Translations under genes and position numbers: made by a program
Origin: Streptomyces netropsis
GTDB taxonomy: Bacteria > Actinomycetota > Actinomycetes > Streptomycetales > Streptomycetaceae
Direction of reading: 5' to 3'
DNA length: 64,000 bases
Assembly: GCF_014203545.1 (NCBI RefSeq)
Contig: NZ_JACHJG010000004.1
Span: 273,173 to 337,172, forward strand
Part shown: positions 27,723 to 35,481 of the stretch, piece after piece
How positions within the stretch are numbered: the stretch's first letter is position 1
How the letters are laid out: each line of letters opens with the position of its first letter
The notes under the pieces: model-generated
The model's database searches: none
Seen by the model: the letters and a program-made list of their open reading frames with translations, nothing else
What the model was told of the DNA's origin: nothing

Positions 27723-28157
27723 TCAGTCGCGGACCTTCCACGGCAGCTCCATGCCGAACTTCCACACGTAGACGCCGACGAGCACCGCGATGATCACGAG
27801 GCCGACGGTGGTGAGGATGATGTTGCGGCGGCGCACCTTGGGGTCGAGGGCGCGCTGGGCGGCCTCGGTGACCTTGCGCTTGGTCCAGCGCAGCACGAGC
27901 TGGGCCCAGACGAATTCGGTGGCCCAGATGGCCATGCCGCCGAAGATCACCAGCCAGCCGGGGCCGGGCAGGGGCAGCATGATGATGCCGGCGACGACGA
28001 CGGCGAGGCCGACGATGAAGACGCCGACCTGCCAGCTCACGTGCAGGGGCCGGGACCGCTTGATGAAGTGCGGCGCCTTCGAGCCGAGAGGCGGCTCGGT
28101 TTTGGCGCTGTCCCCCGCCGCGGCCGCCGCTGGCCGCTCGTCACTCTCCGCGTTCAT
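27723..28157 (-). CDS. PGPGW-motif (TIGR02611-like) membrane protein
   Basis: 144 residues from ATG 28157 (MNAESDERPAAAA). It has a disordered Ala/Glu N-terminus, then helix VGVFIVGLAVVVAGIIMLPLPGPGWLVIFGG containing the family motif PGPGW, an amphipathic stretch (WTKRKVTEAAQRALDPKVRRRN) and a last helix ILTTVGLVIIAVLVGVYVW. No enzymatic role is known for the family. It is divergent from ssgB, whose promoter region it shares (191 bases). Confidence 0.85.
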   Translation of the reverse strand: MNAESDERPAAAAAGDSAKTEPPLGSKAPHFIKRSRPLHVSWQVGVFIVGLAVVVAGIIMLPLPGPGWLVIFGGMAIWATEFVWAQLVLRWTKRKVTEAAQRALDPKVRRRNIILTTVGLVIIAVLVGVYVWKFGMELPWKVRD

Positions 28158-28348
28158 GGGGTCCAACGTACCCGACCGGGAAGTGCTCACCGGTATGGCG
28201 GTACAAGCGACGGAACAACACCGCCGTCCGAGGTATCCGAAGAGCCTCAAAACGGTCAGAGGGGTTTACAACGGCACCGTAGGTGGCATGTCGATTTCGC
28301 CGACGTGCGAATCCCCGAGCGCACACTGAGCGAAAGGCCCTGGCGCTT

Positions 28349-28762
28349 ATGAACACCACGGTCAGCTGCGAGCTGCACCTGCGCCTCGTCGTGTCGAGCG
28401 AGTCCTCACTGCCTGTACCCGCAGGGCTGCGTTACGACACGGCCGATCCGTATGCCGTGCACGCCACCTTCCACACCGGAGCCGAAGAGACGGTCGAATG
28501 GGTCTTCGCGCGAGATCTGCTCGCCGAAGGGCTGCATCGTCCCACCGGCACCGGCGACGTCCGTGTCTGGCCGTCCCGCAGCCACGGTCAGGGCGTCGTC
28601 TGCATCGCGCTGAGCTCTCCGGAGGGGGAAGCCCTGCTGGAGGCCCCGGCGCGAGCCCTGGAGTCGTTCCTGAAGCGGACCGACGCCGCCGTCCCGCCGG
28701 GCACCGAGCACCGGCACTTCGACCTGGATACGGAGCTGTCCCACATCCTGGCCGAGAGCTGA
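28349..28762 (+). CDS. ssgB: Sporulation and cell-division protein SsgB
   Basis: SsgB marks division sites in aerial hyphae and recruits FtsZ together with SsgA in streptomycetes. The 137 residues (MNTTVSCELHLRLVVSSESSLPVPAGLRYDT..., ending SHILAES) match my memory of S. coelicolor SsgB almost completely. ATG 28349 is chosen; the ribosome binding site is weak (GAAAGG about nine bases upstream). No SigH-type promoter is clear in the 191-base upstream gap. Two hairpins follow the stop. Confidence 0.96.
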   Translation: MNTTVSCELHLRLVVSSESSLPVPAGLRYDTADPYAVHATFHTGAEETVEWVFARDLLAEGLHRPTGTGDVRVWPSRSHGQGVVCIALSSPEGEALLEAPARALESFLKRTDAAVPPGTEHRHFDLDTELSHILAES

Positions 28763-28785
28763 GTCAGGGAGGAATCCGGCCCGAC

Positions 28786-28818
28786 GCGCACCCGCCCACT
28801 CGGGGAGGCGGGGTGCGC
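28786..28818 (+). terminator. Hairpin downstream of ssgB
   Basis: 11-bp stem (28786-28796 with 28807-28818) with one bulged base and a ten-base loop, 24 bases after the stop. Confidence 0.65.
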
Positions 28819-28839
28819 ACCCTCGCATACGGCATGTGC

Positions 28840-28881
28840 ACGGCGCCGTCGCCGCGGATCCACCGCGCGCGACGGCGCCGT
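28840..28881 (+). terminator. Second hairpin downstream of ssgB
   Basis: Perfect 12-bp stem (28840-28851 with 28870-28881), 18-base loop. Confidence 0.6.
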
Positions 28882-28958
28882 CGCGTGGGGAGCCGCTAGA
28901 GTCGGCCCGCAATCGAACAGATGCCGTCTGTCCCCGGCAGGCCAGGGAGCGAACGCCC

Positions 28959-29525
28959 GTGCTGATCAACCACGACACCCGGTGCGCGCTCAACGCCGTC
29001 GTCGAGCTGCTGAACACCGCCCCGGAGGGGCCCGACGGCCCGGCGGGCGACGGACTGACGGATCTGGCGGCGTTGCGCCGGTTCGTCGAGAGCACGGACC
29101 TGAGCGATGTCGGCGCGCTGGGCGAGCGGGACCTGGCGGCCGTACGGGCCGTGCGGGACCGATTCGCTCAGGTGTTCGCAGCCGGCGACGCGCGGAAGGC
29201 GGCGGAGCTGCTGAACGCGCTGGTGGCCGAGGCCGGGACCACACCGCGGCTGACGGATCACGACGGCTATGACTGGCATGTGCATTACTTCGCGCCCGGC
29301 GCCTCGGTCGCCGAGCACCTCGCGGCCGACGGCGGGATGGCGCTCGCGTTCCTCGTCGTGGCGGGTGAGCGGGAGCGGCTGCGGCGCTGTGAGGCGCCCG
29401 ACTGCGGGCGGGCCTTCGTGGACCTCTCCCGTAACCGGTCGCGCCGCTACTGCGACGGGCGGACCTGCGGCAACCGGCTCCATGTCGCCGCGTACCGGGC
29501 GCGCCGCAAGGAAGCGGCGGACTGA
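28959..29525 (+). CDS. CGNR zinc-finger protein (ABATE domain)
   Basis: 188 residues from GTG 28959 (MLINHDTRCALNAVVELLNTAP), with AGGGAG nine bases upstream. The C-terminal finger is CEAPDCGRAF...YCDGRTCGNRLHVAAYRARR, the CGNR motif: four Cys for zinc and a DNA-contact tail. The N-terminal ABATE-like domain is assumed to sense a ligand. Such proteins are treated as stress-response regulators; the target is unknown. It lies alone, with no operator seen. Confidence 0.88.
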   Translation: MLINHDTRCALNAVVELLNTAPEGPDGPAGDGLTDLAALRRFVESTDLSDVGALGERDLAAVRAVRDRFAQVFAAGDARKAAELLNALVAEAGTTPRLTDHDGYDWHVHYFAPGASVAEHLAADGGMALAFLVVAGERERLRRCEAPDCGRAFVDLSRNRSRRYCDGRTCGNRLHVAAYRARRKEAAD

Positions 29526-29566
29526 GACCCGCGCGGCCGCCGGGGCCGCGGGGGCGGTGCGGCGGG

Positions 29567-29707
29567 TCACCAGCGGTACAGATCGTGCAGGCCGGTCAGG
29601 AAGATCAGGGTGCCGACGAAGGCGAGAAACAACATCAGCGGCGGTTGGGAGAGCGCGAAAAGACATCCGCGCGGCTCCTCGGTCAGCTCGGCGGGTTCAT
29701 CGTTCAT
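29567..29707 (-). CDS. 46-residue single-pass membrane protein
   Basis: An overlooked small gene, ATG 29707 to TGA 29567. The protein begins MNDEPAELTEEPRGC, then has one hydrophobic helix (PPLMLFLAFVGTLIFLTGL) and ends HDLYRW. GGCGGAG precedes the ATG. The acidic head then membrane helix is a plausible small membrane protein. Function is unknown. Confidence 0.7.
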   Translation of the reverse strand: MNDEPAELTEEPRGCLFALSQPPLMLFLAFVGTLIFLTGLHDLYRW

Positions 29708-29775
29708 CTCCGCCTGATCATGGCGTAGCCGGAGGCGGTGATCTTACCAATGCGCCTCCGCGGCACGTCAGTTCA

Positions 29776-30228
29776 TCAGATTCCGTGCTTCTTCAGGATG
29801 GCCTCGATGTCGGAGAAGTCGTCGCCGCCCGCCCCCGGCTTGCCCTTGGCCTTGGCCTTGGGTGCCCGCGCGGTACGGCCGGGACCCAGGGAGGGTGCGG
29901 CGGCAGCGGGGGCCACGGCCTCGGGCCGCTCGGCGGCGGCCGCCCGGCGCTCCTTGCGGGTGCCCGTGGTGCCGCCGCGGCGCTCCACCGCCCTGGTGAT
30001 CATGAACAGTGCGACGGAGAGCGCGAGCACGCCGAAGCCCGCCCAGACACTGGGCTTGAGGACCAGGTCCGTGACCCAGTCGATGATGCCGGTCATGACC
30101 AGGCCGACGGGTATCAGGGCATAGGCCGCGATGCGGGTCGCGGCGAGAAAACGCTTGCGGTAAGCCGTCAGCAGGGCGATGCCCAGGCCGGCCGCTGACA
30201 CCGCGGCGCAGACGGTCGAGATCAACAT
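29776..30228 (-). CDS. Hypothetical membrane protein with a charged C-terminal tail
   Basis: 150 residues. Three hydrophobic segments (MLISTVCAAVSAAGLGIALLTAY, IAAYALIPVGLVMTGIIDWV, VWAGFGVLALSVALFMIT), then a Lys/Ala/Pro-rich tail and a C-terminal DDFSDIEAILKKHGI. ATG 30228 has GGAGG five bases upstream. It is divergent from the DsbA-like gene (191 bases). I do not recognise a function. Confidence 0.8.
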   Translation of the reverse strand: MLISTVCAAVSAAGLGIALLTAYRKRFLAATRIAAYALIPVGLVMTGIIDWVTDLVLKPSVWAGFGVLALSVALFMITRAVERRGGTTGTRKERRAAAAERPEAVAPAAAAPSLGPGRTARAPKAKAKGKPGAGGDDFSDIEAILKKHGI

Positions 30229-30419
30229 CCGGTCCTCCAGCCGTGGGGCTCCTCCTGTCCATCCTGCACCGGTCGGTGCGAGGCGGGCCAGGATCGGGGC
30301 CGGGATCGGGGGGATCTAGGGGTTGGGCAGGGGCGCTCTCCTCCTCAGGGCCGAGGGGGCCCGGCCTCGGGGCCGGGCCGGAGGCCGACCGGGAGGGCGC
30401 GGGCTGGAAGACTGGCCCC

Positions 30420-30941
30420 ATGAGCGATGCCGACACCGACCGCACCACCCGCCCCGTCCGCCCCGTCCTCGATGTCTGGTGCGAGCTGCAGTGCCCCGAC
30501 TGCCGCAAGGCCCTGGACGACCTCCACGCGCTGCGTGCCCGCTACGGCGACCGCCTGGAGATCCGGCTGCGGCACTTCCCGCTGGAGAAGCACAAGCACG
30601 CCTACGCGGCCGCGCAGGCCGCCGAGGAGGCCGCCGATCAGGGCCAGGCCTGGCCGTACGTCGAGGCCGTGCTGGCGCGGGCCGAGGAGCTGGGCGAGCG
30701 GGGCGAGAAGCTGCTCGTGACGGTGGCGGAGGAGCTGGGCCTGGACGCCGAGGAAGTCGACACCGCGCTCATCGACGGGCGGCACCTGCTGATCGTCGAC
30801 GCGGACCAGGCCGAGGGCAAGGCGATCGGGGTGACGGGCACGCCCACGTACGTCATCGACGGTCAGCGGCTGGACGGCGGTCAGAGCCAGGAGGGGCTGC
30901 GGGAGCGCATCGAGGAGATCGTGGACCGGCTGCTGGGTTAG
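30420..30941 (+). CDS. DsbA-family thioredoxin-like oxidoreductase
   Basis: 173 residues from ATG 30420. The active site WCELQCPDCRKALDD holds the CPDC pair, and the cis-Pro motif TGTPTYVIDGQRLDG is near the end. No signal peptide is seen, so it is probably cytoplasmic, like FrnE-type disulfide isomerases. The stop overlaps the neighbouring minus-strand gene's stop by four bases (30938-30941), tail to tail. Confidence 0.88.
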   Translation: MSDADTDRTTRPVRPVLDVWCELQCPDCRKALDDLHALRARYGDRLEIRLRHFPLEKHKHAYAAAQAAEEAADQGQAWPYVEAVLARAEELGERGEKLLVTVAEELGLDAEEVDTALIDGRHLLIVDADQAEGKAIGVTGTPTYVIDGQRLDGGQSQEGLRERIEEIVDRLLG

Positions 30942-31774
30942 AGCAGCGCCTTGTACAGGTGGAAGACGGTCGGCCGGTAGCCCAGCGACTCGTACAGGCG
31001 CAGCGCCGGAGTGTTGTTCGCGAAGACGTTGAGGCCGAGGAGGCGGGCACCGGCCGCCAGGGACTGCGTCTCCGCCAGCTGCATCAGTGACCGTCCGTGC
31101 CCCCGGCCCCGGTGTTCCTCGGCGGTCTCGACGTCGTAGACGTACGCGCCCGGCTCGTCCGGGCCGCCCTCCCGGAGGGTGATCCAGAGGGTGCCGACGG
31201 TGGTGCCGTGGTGGGTGAGGACGCTGATCAGCGTGCCGGGGGTGGCGAGGCCCGCGGGCAGCGCGCCGGCGTGGTCGGCCTCGGCCTTGGCGTGCGCCTG
31301 GTCGGCGGGGACGCCGCGGCTGATCCAGTCCTGGGCGTACGCGGCCTTGGCCCGCTCCTGCCAGACGGCGAACTCGGCCTCGGTCATCGGCCGCCCCTCC
31401 GCGCCTTCGGGCAGCCGGGGAGCGTCGGTCAGGGGCTTGGCCATGTTGCGGTTGCGCTCGACGTAGCCGAGGGCACCGGCGAGGCCCAGGGCCACCTCGG
31501 CATCGGCCTCTATGGACACCTCGACGCGCTCGCAGCCCCAGCCGCGCAGCACTTCCTCGGCGGCGAGGGCGGCGACGGTGGCGCGGCCGCGGTGCCGGTC
31601 GCGTTCGTCCACGGCGAGGTGGGCGATCCTGCCGACGCGGGGGCCGAAGCGACGGTCCGTGGTCAGCTCGACGCGGCCGACGGGCCGGCTGTTGACGCAG
31701 ATCTCGTAACAGCGGGAGCGGCCTCCGTCGCCGGTGCGCTGTTCGGGTGCGGTGGGCCGCAGGGTGGTGGTCAC
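30938..31774 (-). CDS. Tandem-domain GNAT acetyltransferase
   Basis: 278 residues with two GNAT folds. The first carries VGRIAHLAVDERDRHRGRATVAALAAEEVL (residues about 47-78), the second YVYDVETAEEHRGRGHGRSLMQLAETQSLAAG near 210-240 with LNVFANNTPALRLYESLGY. The substrate is unknown. The start is GTG 31774 with no ribosome binding site, and a -10-like TACAAC lies six bases upstream: the transcript may be leaderless. The paired domains suggest a mycothiol-synthase-like (MshD) arrangement, but key residues cannot be assigned here. Confidence 0.85.
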   Translation of the reverse strand: MTTTLRPTAPEQRTGDGGRSRCYEICVNSRPVGRVELTTDRRFGPRVGRIAHLAVDERDRHRGRATVAALAAEEVLRGWGCERVEVSIEADAEVALGLAGALGYVERNRNMAKPLTDAPRLPEGAEGRPMTEAEFAVWQERAKAAYAQDWISRGVPADQAHAKAEADHAGALPAGLATPGTLISVLTHHGTTVGTLWITLREGGPDEPGAYVYDVETAEEHRGRGHGRSLMQLAETQSLAAGARLLGLNVFANNTPALRLYESLGYRPTVFHLYKALL

Positions 31775-31780
31775 GTTGGT

Positions 31781-31809
31781 GTTGTACCGGCCCGGCGGCG
31801 TCGCGTCAC
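31781..31809 (-). promoter_or_regulatory. Candidate promoter giving a leaderless GNAT transcript
   Basis: Minus-strand GTGACG (31809-31804), 17-base spacer, TACAAC (31786-31781); six bases then separate it from the GTG start. Confidence 0.4.
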
Positions 31810-31814
31810 GGGAT

Positions 31815-32636
31815 TTACGGATCGAGGTCCGCGCTCGCGTGCTCGTCGAAGATCCGCATGGCCTTCGCGGTCACCGGGCCCGGCGCGTCGGGCAGTTCAC
31901 GGCCGTCGAGCATGCGCACGGCTTGGACGTCGCGGAGGGTGGAGGTCAGGAAGACCTCCTCGGCGCGGTCCAGGATGTCGAGCGGCAGGTCGGTCTCCCT
32001 GGCCCCGGTCCACTCGACGACGAGGGCCCGGGTGATGCCGGGCAGACAGCCGGAGGCGACGGGCGGGGTGTGCAGCTGCCCGTCGAGGACGACGAAGACG
32101 TTGGAGCCGGTGCCCTCGCAGAGCGCGCCGACGGTGTTGGCGAACAGCGCCTCGGAGGCGCCGTGTTCACGGGCCCGGGCGAGCGCGACGACGTTCTCGG
32201 CGTACGAGGTGGACTTGAGTCCGGCGAGGGCACCGCGTTCGTTGCGGGTCCAGGGCACGGTGACGGCGGCCGTGGTGTCGGGGCGCCGGGTGGTCTCGCC
32301 GACGGCGACGACGAGCGTGGGCGCGGTGGTGCCGCGGTCCGAGCCGAGCGGGGAGAGTCCGCCGGTGTAGGTGATGCGCAGCCGGCCGAGCGGCACGGGG
32401 TTGGCGCCGAGGACCTCCGCGCAGGCCCGGCGGACCTCGTCGAGGTCGGGCTCGGGCAGGCCGAGGCCGCGGGCGGAGGTGGCGAGCCGGGCGAGGTGCC
32501 GGGTGAGGGCGAAGGGCCGGCCGTGGACGGTCTTGAGCGTCTCGAAGACGCCGTCGCCGACCGTCAGCCCGTGGTCGAATACCGAGACGTGGGCGCTGTC
32601 CGCGTCACGCAGCGCTCCGTCGAGCCAGATCGTCAC
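31815..32636 (-). CDS. pabC: Aminodeoxychorismate lyase-type aminotransferase class IV
   Basis: PLP enzyme that converts 4-amino-4-deoxychorismate to p-aminobenzoate for folate. 273 residues from GTG 32636, which overlaps the pabB stop as GTGA. Fold-type IV landmarks: FDHGLTVGDGVFETLK, GLKSTSYAENVVALARARE (PLP Lys) and GALCEGTGSNVFVVLDG. The coupled upstream gene makes its substrate. A branched-chain or D-amino acid aminotransferase is the alternative, but context favours PabC. Confidence 0.87.
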   Translation of the reverse strand: MTIWLDGALRDADSAHVSVFDHGLTVGDGVFETLKTVHGRPFALTRHLARLATSARGLGLPEPDLDEVRRACAEVLGANPVPLGRLRITYTGGLSPLGSDRGTTAPTLVVAVGETTRRPDTTAAVTVPWTRNERGALAGLKSTSYAENVVALARAREHGASEALFANTVGALCEGTGSNVFVVLDGQLHTPPVASGCLPGITRALVVEWTGARETDLPLDILDRAEEVFLTSTLRDVQAVRMLDGRELPDAPGPVTAKAMRIFDEHASADLDP

Positions 32637-33706
32637 CGTGGTGTCCCTCCGAGCGGCTGATGGGTTCCCGACGCTATCGCGAGCAGCCGGGCCGCCTTGA
32701 GCTCCGTCTCGGCCCACTCGCGCTCGGGGTCGGAGCCCCAGGTGATGCCGGCGCCGGTGCCGAAGCGCAGGGCCGGGCCGCCGGTGGCCTGCCGGTCGAT
32801 CCAGAAGGTGCGGATGCCGACGGCCAGCTCGCCGGTGCCCCGGTCGGCGTCGACCCAGCCGATGCCGCCGCAGTACGGGCCGCGGGGCGCGGTCTCCAGG
32901 GCCTCGATGATGCGCAGGGCGCTGGCCTTGGGGGCGCCGGTGACGGACCCGGGCGGGAAGGTCGCGGCGAGCAGCTCCGTCCAGCCGGCCCCGCCGCCGC
33001 GGGGGTCCGCGGGCAGCTCCCCGCGCACGGTGGAGACGAGGTGGACGAGCCCGGGGTGGGCTTCGATCGCGCAGAGTTCGGGAACGGTCACCGAGCCGGT
33101 GGCGCAGACCCGTCCGAGGTCGTTGCGGACCAGGTCCACGATCATGACGTTCTCGGCGTGGTCCTTCTCCAGCAGGTCCTCGGCGGTGCGGCCGGTTCCC
33201 TTGATCGGCCCGGACGTCACGGTCCGGCCGGTGCGGCGCAGGTACAGCTCGGGCGAGGCGGTGGCGACCTCCACGCCGTGGGCGGGCAGGCGGACCGTTC
33301 CCGCGTAGGGGGCGGGGTTGCCGTGGGCGAGCAGCGCGGTCAGGGCGTCGACATCGGCCGCCCCGGGATCGGGCAGTGGTGCGCTCATCACGCGGCAGAG
33401 GTTGGCCTGGTAGACCTCGCCGGCCGCTATGTGCTCGCGGATGCGTCGTACGCCCGCGGTGTAGGCGGCGCGGTCCAGGGAGCTGGTCCAGGCGTCGGGG
33501 GCGGGCCCGCGCCAGCGGCCGGGGGCCACCGCGGGGGCGGGGTCGGGCCGTACGTCGCCGAAGCGGGCGCACACGAGGCGTCCCTCGAAGTCCGCGACCA
33601 CCGCCCACCAGCCCGTGGAGTCCAGGGCGGCGGGATCACTGGTGACGTCGCGCAGGTCGGTGGCGAGGAGGCCGCCGAAGCGGGCCATGGGAGGGAGGTC
33701 GTGCAC
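32633..33706 (-). CDS. pabB: Aminodeoxychorismate synthase component I
   Basis: Aminates chorismate in folate synthesis. 357 residues, shorter than E. coli PabB (453), with an abbreviated N-terminal half. The chorismate domain is complete: the PIKGT Lys motif of ADC synthases (GPIKGTGRTAEDLL, near 167), EAHPGLVHLVSTVRG and PPGSVTGAPK. No fused glutaminase is present. The start is GTG (MHDLPPMARFGG). Coupled to pabC. Confidence 0.9.
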   Translation of the reverse strand: MHDLPPMARFGGLLATDLRDVTSDPAALDSTGWWAVVADFEGRLVCARFGDVRPDPAPAVAPGRWRGPAPDAWTSSLDRAAYTAGVRRIREHIAAGEVYQANLCRVMSAPLPDPGAADVDALTALLAHGNPAPYAGTVRLPAHGVEVATASPELYLRRTGRTVTSGPIKGTGRTAEDLLEKDHAENVMIVDLVRNDLGRVCATGSVTVPELCAIEAHPGLVHLVSTVRGELPADPRGGGAGWTELLAATFPPGSVTGAPKASALRIIEALETAPRGPYCGGIGWVDADRGTGELAVGIRTFWIDRQATGGPALRFGTGAGITWGSDPEREWAETELKAARLLAIASGTHQPLGGTPR

Positions 33707-33814
33707 GTCAACGAGTCTATGGCGAGGTCGTCCGGGGCGGTCGGCGTGAACGTCTCGGGGCGGCCGGTGGCCGGAAGGGTGAAAGAAAACCGCAGCAAGC
33801 TGGGGAAACGGAAT

Positions 33815-33842
33815 TTGAGCTGGCGCTGGAATCCGCTAGAGT
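33815..33842 (+). promoter_or_regulatory. Promoter of the tRNA Gly-Cys-Val operon
   Basis: TTGAGC (33815-33820), 16-base spacer, TAGAGT (33837-33842), a very good housekeeping match; the first tRNA starts 43 bases downstream. Confidence 0.75.
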
Positions 33843-33884
33843 TCAACACGTCGCCGGGACGCGCAAGCGGACCGGGCAGACACT

Positions 33885-33957
<73 letters not shown>

Positions 33958-33992
33958 CGATGTATGGGGGTCTTCCCGGCCCCCACACTCCT

Positions 33993-34063
33993 GGTGGAGT
34001 GGCCGAGAGGCGAGGCAACGGCCTGCAAAGCCGTCTACACGGGTTCAAATCCCGTCTCCACCT
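33993..34063 (+). tRNA. tRNA-Cys(GCA)
   Basis: 71-base cloverleaf with acceptor GGTGGAG/CTCCACC, discriminator T, anticodon loop CTGCAAA; CCA is encoded at 34064-34066. Confidence 0.97.
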
Positions 34064-34067
34064 CCAA

Positions 34068-34139
34068 GGACGATTAGCTCAGCGGGAGAGCGCTTCCCTG
34101 ACACGGAAGAGGTCACTGGTTCAATCCCAGTATCGTCCA
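34068..34139 (+). tRNA. tRNA-Val(GAC), copy A1
   Basis: 72-base cloverleaf with acceptor GGACGAT/ATCGTCC, anticodon loop CTGACAC, discriminator A; CCA encoded at 34140-34142. Confidence 0.97.
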
Positions 34140-34162
34140 CCAGGGTCTTCATAGACCTTCCC

Positions 34163-34234
34163 GCGCGATTAGCTCAGCGGGAGAGCGCTTCCCTGACACG
34201 GAAGAGGTCACTGGTTCAATCCCAGTATCGCGCA
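34163..34234 (+). tRNA. tRNA-Val(GAC), copy B1
   Basis: Same body as copy A1 but acceptor GCGCGAT/ATCGCGC, a compensated change. No encoded CCA. Confidence 0.97.
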
Positions 34235-34262
34235 CGCTACCTGCGGAAACGCAGTACATCCC

Positions 34263-34334
34263 GGACGATTAGCTCAGCGGGAGAGCGCTTCCCTGACACG
34301 GAAGAGGTCACTGGTTCAATCCCAGTATCGTCCA
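34263..34334 (+). tRNA. tRNA-Val(GAC), copy A2
   Basis: Identical to copy A1, 195 bases downstream; CCA encoded at 34335-34337. Confidence 0.97.
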
Positions 34335-34357
34335 CCAGGGTCTTCACGGACCCTCCC

Positions 34358-34429
34358 GCGCGATTAGCTCAGCGGGAGAGCGCTTCCCTGACACGGAAGA
34401 GGTCACTGGTTCAATCCCAGTATCGCGCA
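34358..34429 (+). tRNA. tRNA-Val(GAC), copy B2
   Basis: Identical to copy B1, 195 bases downstream. No encoded CCA. A terminator follows. Confidence 0.97.
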
Positions 34430-34442
34430 CAGGAATCGGCCG

Positions 34443-34472
34443 AGGGCCGGGGCTTTCGAGCTCCGGCCCTTT
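34443..34472 (+). terminator. Terminator of the tRNA operon
   Basis: 10-bp stem (34443-34452 with 34461-34470) with one G-T pair, followed by TTT. Confidence 0.8.
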
Positions 34473-34623
34473 GTCGTCGTATGCCGTGTATGCGGACGCG
34501 CGATGGCCGGGCACCTCCCCAGGTGCCCGGCCATTCGTGCCGTCCGCCGCACCCCCGTCCCCACGGGGTTATCGGCCGGCCTGCCCCCGGCCCGGGCCGC
34601 TCTCCCGGGCCCGGGGCACGTTC

Positions 34624-34830
34624 TCAGTGCCCCAGCATTCCGGCCACGGACGACGCTTGGGTGACGACGGCGTCCCAGCCGCCGAAGACCACGGCGAGGA
34701 GGGTCGCCAGCGGCAGCACCATCGCCGCCGCGACCAGGGGATGACGGGTGCCGGACGGACGGTCGCCGAAGACGCCCGCGAGTCGGTGCTCCTGCGACCG
34801 GTCGGCCGCGCGTCCTGCACTGTCCGCCAT
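34624..34830 (-). CDS. Small membrane protein, 68 residues
   Basis: ATG 34830 is preceded by AGGAGAGG at good spacing, so I treat it as a real gene. The N-terminal half is polar (ADRSQEHRLAGVFGDRPSGTRH) and the C-terminal half is one hydrophobic helix (PLVAAAMVLPLATLLAVVFGG). I do not recognise a function. It stands alone between the tRNA operon and the 35054 gene. Confidence 0.7.
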   Translation of the reverse strand: MADSAGRAADRSQEHRLAGVFGDRPSGTRHPLVAAAMVLPLATLLAVVFGGWDAVVTQASSVAGMLGH

Positions 34831-35053
34831 CGTCCCTCTCCTGTCGTTTCGAGAGCGGCGGGCGCCTGACCTCGGGGGACGAGTGCTGCCGCCCGCCGCT
34901 CGATTCCAATCTAGGCGCCGGGCGACATCCCGGCGTCATGCCCTCGTACCCATTGACGGGCCTCCCCGAGGATGACCCGGACCGCGCGGGGCTACTCCCC
35001 TGGGTGGAGACCGGGGCCCGGGCCTTGGGGTCTTCCCCCAGGGGCCGGCAGGG

Positions 35054-35284
35054 TCAGGGCGTCTCGTCGGCCCTCGGCACGGGGTGCTCCACCAGGGCGA
35101 GCACCCGGCCGGCCATGAAGCGCGCCGTACGCACGACCGAGCCTCCCCGGGTGACTTCGCTCACTTCCACCACGCCCCGGCGCACCGTCGTCTCCACCCT
35201 CCGGCCGGCCCTGCCGGCCACCACTTCGTACGTCCGTGTCGTGTCCCCCGCGTCCACGACTATCTCCACCCGATCACCCTTCAC
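35054..35284 (-). CDS. Small conserved hypothetical protein, 76 residues
   Basis: GTG 35284 with AAGGGGG nine bases upstream. Beta-rich, soluble (MKGDRVEIVVDAGDTTRTYEVVAGRAGRRVETTVRRGVVEVSEVTRGGSVVRTARF). No motif known to me. Divergent from the Ser/Thr kinase (197 bases). Confidence 0.65.
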   Translation of the reverse strand: MKGDRVEIVVDAGDTTRTYEVVAGRAGRRVETTVRRGVVEVSEVTRGGSVVRTARFMAGRVLALVEHPVPRADETP

Positions 35285-35481
35285 GGCTTCAATCCCCCTT
35301 CCGCGACGGCCTCTTGAGGTCGCGCACCCGGGCCGGGGCCCCGCTGCCGGCGCTCCGTGCCCACTCCGTCAGGATCCCACCGGGCACTGACAATCCGGTC
35401 GCCGACGCATGCGCGGCCTATCAGCGCGCCCGCCCGGCAATCCGTAAGCTGTGCCACGTCAGACGGGACCGGGCAGCGGGG

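Noticed and set aside
28141..28359. 72-codon minus-strand frame upstream of the PGPGW gene
   Set aside because: Overlaps the ssgB start and the promoter gap, without a start signal or recognisable sequence.
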